Shown one piece after another: positions 25,951 through 37,019 of a stretch of DNA of 64,000 bases. Every line of letters starts with the position of its first letter. The first letter of the stretch is position 1. The notes under the pieces are model-generated. The model searched no databases. It saw only the letters and a list, made by a program, of their open reading frames with translations, and had not been told where the DNA came from. A program made the position numbers and the translations under genes. Source of the stretch: Anseranas semipalmata (Eukaryota > Chordata > Aves > Anseriformes > Anseranatidae); NCBI GenBank assembly GCA_013399115.1, contig VXAA01006441.1:1-64000 (forward strand). The letters run 5' to 3'.

Positions 25951-28900
25951 TCCTTTAGTGCTTTTGGCAGGCAAGGCATTTAATAAACATGTCTACCAAG
26001 AAGCCTCTATAATAAAACCCGATGTATCATTTCCGTTCACTGAGCTAGTGTCATGTCTGCAAACTGCACAAGGCTTTGTCTCCTCAATGCATTAATTTCC
26101 ATCCAAATGCCCAGGCAGAGCCTCTATTAGCAACCTCTGTTGACATGAGTAGATTATTCAGGGAAGCATAACTAAATCTCTCTTATTTCTCTGAAATCTA
26201 CACTCACTCCTCTGCTGGCGGATGAAAATTCACAAGTGAAAACGTCTACTGTCTTTCTTTCAAGTATTTGGGGCTGGATTTAAATCTACAACCTCTATTT
26301 AAGGAGGGATTCTAGAGATCAGCTTCTCTCCCAAACAGGGTTTAGGAGTCAGAATCTGCTGTGGGCTGCAGGTAGTCCGCAGTTCCCTTAACCCACTGGA
26401 CCCAGAACCCAGCACCGCCTGGCTGGAGGAGAATGGGACTAGGAGCAGGTGGCTTCTTGGGACAATGTCGGCTGCACATGGATCATTTATCTGTAAGCCC
26501 TAGAGGAATAGGACAAATTTAGCCAGTCCAGATCAACTCTTCTGTATGTGCTTCCCTGCCAGGCTGTGGCGTCCGTCCCTTTGAGGGTCTATGCCAGCAA
26601 CAAGAGAAGGATATTCCGGAGGAACAGTAGGACAGAACATTGCAGCTGGGGAACTGGGACAAGACAACCCAGTGCCAGATTGCTTTAGGTAGCCCCAGAA
26701 CACCCAATGCTAAAGGATTTGCATTATGTGGGAGTAGAAGAATGATCTTTTCCTGTAGGTCCACCCGCACCCTGTCTGGCATTAGCTAACGCCCTCTAGC
26801 CTGTTTGTCCGAGAAGCAGGGAGCAACTGCCTGCATGATTTCATTTCTCTGTGACTTAGAACTACTTTCCAATTTACCCCTCGCAACGCTCAGCCAAAGC
26901 GATACATATAGATCTGCATGCAGAACATACTGTGACGCTGAGCCTCACTCCGTTGGCCTACACAGCTCCCTAGCATGGCTTTATCTCTGTAAAATAAAGG
27001 TCATTACGGTGTTATTCAGGTAGCGAAAGCTTTGAAGAAACACTTTCAAGTACACTACAGAAGTAGACATTATTACCCCCTGCCCAGGGATTTGGAGAAG
27101 GTTTACTCCAATAAAAGGCTTTGCATTCTGCTAGCAGGAAGCACTACACATAAAGTGGAAATTTTTCCAAGCTGAATTCAGATGAGCTGATTTTTTTATC
27201 TGACCCTCTTCTAGAGAATGGGCATGCCACTCCCTGGACTGTGTGAAGGGTTAATGCTCTAATAACATTTACCCTACCAATATGGATTCACGGTGTAGAG
27301 CTATGCGCAAAGTTTAAGACTGAAATTTTATGGGGCTTGATTTAGATGAAGTCTAATGTTCACTGGCAGATGACATCTGGCTCAGGACACGTGCTTGTAG
27401 AAGTCTTGGTGCTCAGCATGGCAGATTTGGCACAGCACAGGAGCTGGAGCAGAGGCTAGCTACATTAGCCAGTGCTCATAGCTAGGACCATGGTGAATGA
27501 GCCTCCCTAGAGAGGATTGTAGGGCTCCAAACAGTGCTATTAGACTCCTACTTCATAAACACTACGCTCCTTCTCAGGTGTTTGGACTTCGGGAAGAAAA
27601 TGGAGAGACACAGGAAAAGCTTATGGACTAGACATCTTTCATCTCGACCGCAATAAACCTATTAGCATCGCACAGGTGAGGAAGGGTTTGTGGCACTGTG
27701 CTGATAACAGCACTGACAGCAGATGTTCAATGCCAGGCTAATTCTTTAGAACCAACCTTATTTGAAGTGCTTACTTCCAAAAATCGTCAGCTATATTTGG
27801 GCTGATGCTGAAAATACTTTAAATGGTGTTTCAGACAGCAAAAACAAGAAAGGGTAGAAACTACAGCTCACAAAGGCTAGCTTAAGTGACAATCTGTGTG
27901 GTGAAAACCTACATTTATTTAGTTCACTTAAGTGTGCTCTGTAAAGGAAACATATATTTTACACCTACTCTTCATGTGTAAAGGAGGCTTAAAAATTAGT
28001 TGAAACAATGAGTTTGTTATTTGAGAACTATCAAGGCATTTTCCCTTTCTTCTTTGCTCTTCACTTTTTAAACAGAGAAAAAAGTAGGCACGAGTTGTTT
28101 TTTTAAAGTGATGAGATACATGAATCTTCCAAACATCTAGATTCTCACCCCAGGTATCTTTCCAATATTTGAATTAAATAGATGATAAGAAGCAACGGTG
28201 AGTTTCTAGCAATTTAAGAAATAATCCTTCCTTTCCTGATTGCTTATCTTTTATCTTTTGATCTAGCAGGGTCATAATCCTACTATGTCTCCACTCATCC
28301 TTAGAGACCCTCCGGCCAAACAAAGATAAGACTTCCAATTTCTAAAGTAAAAACAGAGAAATCCCTTTCTGTAAATTACAGCAGAACCAACCAAACAAAA
28401 ACTGCATAACGAGCCACAGCTTTGAGGCCTTTTTTGAAAGAAACAAACTGAAGCATGAGCTCATTCATTTTCCTCTGTCAGTACACCTTTCAGGACGTCC
28501 TCCTTCTGGTATGCGTCTTGCCATGAAACATTATTAGGTCTGGTTCACACAGGGGATTTTGCAGTGCAGCTCCAGATGTTAACAGATGTTTCCCTACCTT
28601 CCCTAGAGAGTGGATGCCACTTGCACATCCATAATATGCTATCCACTGATTCCTGAGTCTGTAACTAGATGTCAGAGGGTTTAATCTAACAGTTTCCAGA
28701 CCCCAGCCAGGGAAGCTGCTCCACCCAGAGTTATTCTAGGCAGCACGAGATTGCTGTCGCTCCAGGGGAGCGTCAGCACAGCAGGGAAAGGCCAGTGCTG
28801 GGATGACAGTCAGAAGCATCACTCTGTTAAACCAGAATTAAAGTCTGCTGTTGTTTAAAGGGGAATACAGCCAGGAAGCAGTTTGTCTCATCCTATACCT

Positions 28901-29019
28901 GCTTAATCGGGTGTTAGGATTCCTTGCCATTCCTATAAGCAGATGTTTTGGCATGGCTTGTTTGTATCACTAACTAGCTCTTCCAGAGCACTTTTACGTG
29001 GTATGGAAACATGCTTTAT

Positions 29020-29105
29020 GAAAGAGCACCCAGGATCAGTGGGGTCACCCCATTTCACAAACAGGGGAGGTGATGAATAGGCAAAGCGCGTTACGTGTCC
29101 AAAGA
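29020..29105 (+). repeat. ancient MIR/L2-like fragment
   Basis: The stretch CCCCATTTCACAAACAGGGG followed by AGGCAAAGCGCGTTACGTGTCC resembles the MIR/L2 core (CCCCATTTTACAGATGAGGA, then AGAGAGGTTAAGTGACTTGCC). It is short and diverged. Confidence 0.45.
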
Positions 29106-31589
29106 TGCCTGTCAGGGTGAGATGTTCCACCACGGGACAGGCAAGTCACAGGGCAACTCCATGAGCACCAGGCTTTCTGGAGATCAGCTACACACTCCAG
29201 AAGGATGTCTGTATGACAAATGGTGTGCGGATGTCCCTGATCTGCTTTCGCAGTGGTAATGATGAAGATGTGTTAGTGCAGCATCCTACATAGGCTCAGA
29301 CAGATTCTCTGCTTCTTATAGCTGTGCAGGACTTTTGAGACATATGTAAGTAGATATTGAAGCCTGAAAAATACTATTACAGCATACACATATCCCCTCA
29401 TACAGATACCACTTTGACCTGATCTGACTTACCTTCTGCAATGACAAAGTTAGTGCCATGTCTGAGGGTGACAACAGTTCAGCTGGACCAAGAGATAGCA
29501 CAAGTAGGGTTGTTTTTTTTTTTTCTGCGTTTCACGTCCAGATCACTTGTAATTCTGTATGGAGTCCTGCTACTTAGCAGTCACTATAACATCATCAATA
29601 AACCTCCAAAGCCATCTGAGGATGCAAGATTAACAGCTATCACCCCAATGAGTTTATTTTATGTAGTTAAGATGAAGAAAAATACTCTAACAACGCAATC
29701 TGCAAATTATCTAAAAAAATGACTTGAATTATTTGCCAGTTCCCTTCAGATTGCACTTCAGCAGGCCAGCCAGGACTTTCTGCATGAATAGTCAGCGAAC
29801 CAGTGGGAGGCAAAGTCATAATCGGCTTTTGTGTTCTTTGATTATTGTTATCCAAACTAAACAAAGATTTGTGGTTTACTGGTGTCCTTCCTTTCCCTGT
29901 TTTTTTCAGATTAACTGCTACACTCTGACATTGCGTCTATTACTGATATTGTAGGAACCTGTTCAGGCGATAATCTCTGCACCCCAACTTAATGATTGTG
30001 CCAACCTTTATTTAAAAGAAATCTGCTGCTTATCCTAGACTTAAATTGCAAGCATTTTGCAGCAGTAACACTGGCTTTTAAGTGTCTGTAAAAAGCCATA
30101 TACGTTTTACAGGGTTATAGAAATAACAGTCTAATATAATGTGCTAACTAGGAATGTGCAAAGGAGTCAGACTTGTCCAAGCATATCTGAAGATACTGCT
30201 TGCTCTAGATCACTGATCTTTAATTAGCAATAGGACTTCAGAGTAGCCCTCAGATCACTCTTGACAGATGAGGCACTGCAGTTTTACTGCACTGCTGGTT
30301 GAGGTTATCTATCGATAGTCACCAGAAAAAGGATTTAACCTTCACAATTACCATGTGCTCTCTTTTCTGCCATACAAGCTCAGACTCTCTGATTATACTT
30401 GACCTGGTCACTCCTTGAATTTATACCTCTGCTAGTAGCCTGGGTTTTCAGTTTTGAAGCACGAGGTGTGCTCATACAGTACTGATCCTTTATATTTTAC
30501 ACTTTATTTCCTTCCTTACTGGAACTCTGGTCTTTGTTCAGAATGCATATTAACTTCTGCAGAAAATCTTTGGGAAAGTAGTTTGCCTCATTTTGTATAC
30601 ATTTCATTTCTTGCAAAGAAACATGTATTCATTCCCGCAAATCCAACTCGCCTAAATCCAACGATTAAGCCACATTCAACTTCTTTGCTTATTTCTTCTC
30701 TGCACAATTTCTTGCAATTTCTCCCCTATTCCAAGTGCTAAAAATACATCTGGGTGCTGCCTGGAGGCCATCAGAAAGCACGAGGAAAAGGGCAGCCTGA
30801 GTTTCATATGCACTGCTAAGCAATGCATAAAGAGTGTTCCCCACAAATGGGGAGGTTCTTGTAATAGGCATCCATAAATATAGAAATCTGTCATTCCCAG
30901 AAGCAGTTGTGTATAGAAACACTCTTACTAGTTCTATTTAGCCAGCACCAGGCTCTTCTACCGAAAGTGCAATTGCTAGTGAGAGCTCAAATTTATAATG
31001 AGACCGAACAGGTGTAAACTGGAAGAACAGCTCAGCAGGGGGAAAAGCTAAACCAACTCCCACCCCTGCAATCAGCAAAGGTTTCAAAACCTTCTCCTCA
31101 AGGCTCATGTTTGTAACAGGACAGAAAAGCAAGCTCTCATCAGAAAGGAAAACAAATACGTTCTGCATTTTTCACTGTCTGAATTTCCTCCTTACTTCTC
31201 GAAGTCTTGTTCTTCTACCAAAGCTCTTGGGAGTGCAAGCCTTCACATTAACCGCTGCTAAGGGGGAGATGAAAGAAAGATAATAGTTTCCTTGCTATCC
31301 AGGTAGGACCCTCTGTCCTATTTATACGGAAAACGTGACGTACTAGGCAAAATCTAAAACCCACAAATTAGTTTGAATCTCAGAAAGATGACTGTTCCAA
31401 GAGAATGTGTATTACAGAAGGGCTGGTAAACTCCCCCTGCTCTTATTTATTACTTCTCTGTTCAGAACAAACATATGATGTCATTGAAGAACAGAGTTGT
31501 GAAATCCCACATTCCAGACTAGGAACCAGGAATGATTCCCAAATTAGGCAAATGACATGAAAAAATATCAGTAAAGCATCCATGAGACC

Positions 31590-31609
31590 AAAAAAAAAAA
31601 AAAAAAAAA
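31590..31609. repeat. A20 homopolymer
   Basis: Twenty consecutive A followed by A-rich sequence (ACTAAAACAAAACAAAAC). It could be a mononucleotide microsatellite or the tail of an old retrocopy, but nothing upstream is recognisable as a retrocopy. Confidence 0.95.
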
Positions 31610-31890
31610 GACTAAAACAAAACAAAACCCTGAATCCACATGAAACAAGTGATATTTTTCAAAGCTGTCATGTTAATGACTCTTCACTTCAAATACATTT
31701 ACTCTAAAAGTTTTCAGTATCTTGAGAATATGGAGCTAGGATTGCAAAATTAATTTAAAATTCAGGAGCAGTATTTACAGATTATTTATATGGCAACAAT
31801 CTGCAAATATTTCCTTTGGATACTGCCATTTGAAAGAGATTTTGGATGTCTTACTTCCCACTTTACTGGCTTTTACACCAGTAAAAGCTC

Positions 31891-31920
31891 TGCTCTAACA
31901 CCCTCTGCTCTAACACCCTC
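31891..31920. repeat. two perfect tandem copies of a 15-bp unit
   Basis: TGCTCTAACACCCTC occurs twice in a row, directly after a hairpin sequence (31862-31888). It is most simply a slippage duplication. Confidence 0.95.
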
Positions 31921-34900
31921 TTTACTTGTTTCAATGATAAGAGCAAGTATAATGTTATTCTGAAATTTGAGTCTTTTGAATGGCTGCAGTTTATTGCAAG
32001 GTTAAAAAGATGGAAGATCCTACTACATTACCTTTGTTGAAATGAGGGTCCTTTGCCCTCTGCATTAGTTTTGTGATTCCTTTCCAAGATACTGTTTCTT
32101 GACACTGGTTTAATATTTTCACTTTTGGGGTAAACTTTCCCTCTTCTGGCTCCAAACTAAAATAAATCGCCTTAGAAGTTAAGACAGCAAGCACAGCTGG
32201 ATCAGTTTATGTTGTCTAAAGTTAGCTGAGATGCTGGGAAGTCCTCAGGAGACATACCACCTCCCGGGGCTTTATGCCTCGTTCTCAAGCAAGTCAAGCT
32301 ATCTTCCACTGGTTTGGCCTTCTAACATCTGAAGGGGAAGAGACTACACAAAATACCTTCTATAGCTCATAACGAAATGGATCAGAGCTGAGATATTATT
32401 TTCCTAAGAATCAGTCACTTGAGATTTCTATTGAGCAGCTGGGAACAAATCCCAACCTGTCCTAATTAAAGAACAAAATTAAATTAAATTGTATGTGATG
32501 GTGTGATGCTGTTCAATTACAATGTGGTGGAACGTAATATCCCATCGCATTGCAGAAAGGAGATTCAAGGGAATAAATCTAGGGCCTCCGGGCTCCAAGT
32601 GCAATGTTTAAGGGCAGCCACAGAAGAAGGCAGTCCTTTGCCTCCTTTTGCCAGACGGAGCAGCAGAACTACTGGATACTTCACACCCACCCACACCACA
32701 TTATCACTGTGAAGGGGATGTTCTCTACAGTTTACTTGGTGAGCCACAGGACTAACGCTGCAGAGCACTAGCCAGAAGCTTTGCTCCAGGTGATCACCTC
32801 CTTACAGAAAGTCACAGACACTTCCAGGCACCTGCTGAACCCCTCAAAGCAACGCAGAGTTTGATAGAAGGCTCACCTAAGTCAAGAGAAAGATTTCTAT
32901 CTCATTCAGAGAGCTTCTGATGTGGCTCCAAGCACCACCGAAGTATAATCTCAGCACTAGCCTCATGAAACGCCCTATGTTTGGTCACATCTGCATTTCT
33001 CTGACATCCTCCCACTCCTTCCAGTGTAAAAGACATCCAGGGTTCATGCAGGAGGTACAGAGAGGTAACTTATTATGGGGTTCCCAATCAGCAGGTCCCA
33101 TTTCTAAACACAGTCACGCCTCTACCCTCACATATGTCTAGACATTGTTGATCAGAAATTAACTGGATGAAAGGAGTGCAACGAAAATATCCAAATCATT
33201 AATCACTGTCACAGAGTGCATAGTTAAACCCAATTATGTTCAGAACCAGATTACTGAGGGCAGAACTGGGCATAAAGAAGATCCTTAGAAGGCAGAGGAC
33301 AGAGCAAAGATACAAATGGAAATAATTGCACTTTGTCCATGGGTAACACCTTCCTTTTCTTCCTCCTGCTGTGCTGCTTCTTGTCTGAGCACCAAAAAAA
33401 TCCAAGAGCATAAACCTACCTCTTAGGGGGATCAGAAAAAAGCCAGAAGAATCCTGAGCTTTATAATTTCTAGACTGCTTGGAATATCTTTGACACCACA
33501 CATACTGATACAATTGCACCTTGTCAAATAGAGGAACTCTGTAGTGACAATAAATATTAATTCTCTGCGCTGGCTTTCAGCCTAAATCTTAGTAGATTGA
33601 AATATCTGCCACAGGAACATCAAAAAAAGCCAAAGTAGCAATAAAAGTCAAACAAAAATGCCAGATCTGGCAACCACCACAGCCTGGTTTATGCTAGTCA
33701 AGTAACAGATGTTTCAGGCTGAGCATTTTAGAGGAAATTAGACCGATGCACTCATACAATACAGCAAATCCTGTTGCAAATTTGCAGAATATTTCAGGAA
33801 TAAGCCTAGTTCTATTAAAAAAAGGGATGTGAAGCAAACTGACGTGGGTTACAAAGCTTGCAGTGCCCCCTTGCCAGTCCTGCAGCAGAGCAGCAATGCT
33901 AAGAGAAGATCAAAGATTAACACGGGAAAAATATAGGTCCAGAAATGCCAAGTTTTTACACTCAAAAATAAATCTGTGTTGCCCACCCACCCTGCATCAC
34001 CCCTCTGCAAAGCTGGCAGTACTCGGCTCTGAGCAAGCTTAGTAGGAGTCTTTGCAGTTCATCTCTCCTTGTCCAAGAAACACAAAAGGAAAGGACTTAA
34101 GGATCAACACAATGCATCATCTGTTTTTTACCCCTCGTTTCTGCCTAACGGTTGGGCATTAAGGCAGAATCCTGAGTGTGAATTCACGTACTGCAATTAT
34201 AGATATCAGTTTTTGAGGGTAAAGAGTGTTTTTGACTAGATAGGTTCCTGGTATATGGCAATGCAAAGCTCTGATTTCACATACACAAGTAATAGCATGA
34301 TAGATTCATATTTGGACCCTAAGCTCTGTGACCAGCCAGAGTTGATTCTCACTTTGGAAGCCCCTACACCTTCTTCTTCATCCTACGGCAAAGCACTGAG
34401 TTGCAAGAGGAATGGCAGAGTAAGACAAAGTGAAATCTGATAGAGGCAAAGCAGCAGCTGCCAAACATCTCAGAACAGGCAGAGCCAACATCAGGGTCAG
34501 TGTTTACAAATAATAAATCATGTGAGCAGCACTCACACCAATGTTTGGGAAAGAGTCTACATCACCAATTTGACCTCCTGCCCAGCTGGATTTTTTTTTT
34601 TTTTTCTGAACAGAAATAAACTGGGGCCCCATGTTGGAAACTGGGAAACTACACAAAAGTAGGCAATGAAATAAAGCCGGAACAATGACCAATTCAGACA
34701 GTTTAGAGGCCCTTCTGCACATTGTACACATAAAAATTTCCTCATCCCAAAGAATTTCCTGCAAAAAACACAGGATGCCTTTATTATAGAGTGGGTGGTA
34801 TTTGATACAGTATCCCAATTGGCTGGGAAAGTCTATGAACCACGCATTATTTCACTGTTACCTTTCCTATGGGATATTAACAGCAGAACTACTTCTTTGT

Positions 34901-36982
34901 AATCTTTTTCAAAGTTTAGTGACACACTCATATAGATTATACCCTGCCGTGCTAACCCTGAAGTATGGTCAGAGTTTAATAAGAAGGAAATCAGCTCTTT
35001 CTTCTCTCCTCCTTTCTCCATCTCACTTCATTTCAGCGGCAACATGCCCTTCTTCCCAGATACAAACAATTATGTTGCAGTGGTGAAACTCATGCTAATT
35101 TAATACAAAACATGGAGAGCAAAACTAAGTTAAATATTAGCAGTACCCTAGCATGGGCTCCCCTATTTATTCTCGCTGTCTGGCTTAATGGTACTGTTCA
35201 CATGCTCAGCACACCCGGAATGATTTGCACAACCACAACCATGATTGCCATGAATCTTTACAAAAGGACTACTGTCATGTTAAAGATGTCAAGTATTGCT
35301 ACATAAATTAACCTGGAACCAAAGTCTAGGTGATTAGCATATTTTTGTTGCTGAAGGCAAAAAAAAAAAAGTAAAACTGTTCTAGTAATTCTTCTAGTTT
35401 AACAAATAAAAAATGATGAATCAGGAGCACAAGGAGGTCTAGTCCATGAGAATGCCCGTTTAAATGGATCTCAGCTTGAACTCTGTGATCACTTCATTTT
35501 ATATTTGGATAGATGTTGCATGTTGTAATTAAAAACAGTTGTTATTGGCAAGGAAATGCGATTGGAATAAGGAGCAGATGAGTTCTTAAGGAATCCATTT
35601 GGGCCACATTCATTCCTGGTGTTACTCCATTGATTTAATAGGCATACAAAAATAAAATTAGTCCAATCTGTTTCTTAGATGGATGTCTCTAGGGGAAAAC
35701 AGAGTGAAACAAGATAATTGAACCCCTTCCCCTAAACGCTGGTGGCATGCATAGAAAGCAGGCAGGTTTTCAAACAAAACATTTTTCAAGTTTACTCTAG
35801 CTTTTGGGATGGCTTCCCAGCTGCTGTGAATTACTATGCATTTGAAAGAGTAAGAGCAGTTGCAGGGACAAGTCCCACTTGCAACCTTCCTGGGCAGCAG
35901 CCCCATACAGCAAGGAGATTGTCACAGGTTTGATTCTCAGGGAGCAGCCACGCATGGACTCTTGAAACACCTCAGCGTACACCAAAGGATGGGTGTTTAA
36001 CATCACATCTCCTCTGTTTGCTTAAGTCAACAACTGCAGCGATTGCTGAGGAAATATGAGCACTGTGAACTCCTCACTGGACAAGTAATAAGACCCAAGT
36101 CTGTATTTATAGAACAGTCACTATGGATTAGCACACCCTTTAACCAGATAGATCCTCACCAGCTGACAAGTGCCTCTGGCACCCTTTAAACTACTGAGCA
36201 TAGGAGCAGTTTGACTTACAGAAAGCAGGCGAGGCTGGGAATGATGTCTGTCAGTCAGTGTAACGCTGCTCAAGAATCTCAGCCCATCTGCTTGGCTCCC
36301 AGCTGGCAGTCATTGCTTTTATCCTTCTCATTCCTGCCTCATCCTCTCCTCCACAGCTGCCGGAGGAAGGCTGTCAGGCTTTCTTCTCAGTCCCTCCTCT
36401 CTGCTTCCTGCTGCTTCTGCCTATGTTAATAAAGAAAAGCCTATATGAGTCCTTAACTCAGGACTTACTTTTGTTCATTCTGGAGCTTGAAAGAGAACTG
36501 GGGATGTAGGGCACTTTAGGAAGGACATAAGAGATACTGCAAAACACGGTCTGCGTTCACCCACAGCTGTGGCAACCAAAAGGTGAGGCAGGTGGGATCC
36601 TGCCGAGCCAGCCCCCTCCGACCAGGGCAGCACCGGAGGCCCACGCTGCCCGCAGCCCGACCCAGCGCCGCTGAAGGGGGCAGGGCGGGGCGGGGGGGTG
36701 TGCTTGGGCCCCCTCCTCCTGCACAGGACCCCCTGAGCGGGCCCAAACCCGGGGTGTATGGGCTAGGGTAGGGGGAGCAACGCAACCTGCGCTTACGTCC
36801 CGGGCGGGGACACCGCACACGCGAGGCCGAGGCGGCGGGCAGGCCTCACGCAGCCGGGGCGGGCCGGCAGCAGGCGGCGCGGAGGCGGGGGCCACCTGAG
36901 GCCGGCGGAGGAGGAGGAGGAGGCCCGGAGGCCGGGGAGGGCCGGGCACCTCCCCGCACGGGAGGCGGTGCCTCTCGGGGAG

Positions 36983-37019
36983 NNNNNNNNNNNNNNNNNN
37001 NNNNNNNNNNNNNNNNNNN
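36983..37019. other. assembly gap inside FAM174B exon 1
   Basis: A run of 37 N follows a purine-rich, extremely GC-rich stretch. It removes the FAM174B start codon and signal peptide. Human FAM174B has roughly 65 more N-terminal residues than are visible here (from memory), so the true missing sequence is probably longer than 37 bases. Confidence 0.99.

Larger units (their letters stand above)
25960..36550. other. AT-rich intergenic sequence upstream of FAM174B
   Basis: About 10.6 kb of mostly unique AT-rich DNA with few open frames above 80 codons and no recognised exon. It holds a MIR/L2-like fragment (29020-29105), a 20-base A-run (31590-31609), a hairpin and 15-bp duplication (31862-31920), and T- and A-runs at about 34590-34605 and 35360-35371. 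It could carry distal regulatory elements of FAM174B. Confidence 0.5.

Noticed and set aside
31590..31609. A20 run as the tail of a processed pseudogene
   Set aside because: The sequence upstream shows no recognisable coding or repeat similarity, and no target-site duplication could be identified.
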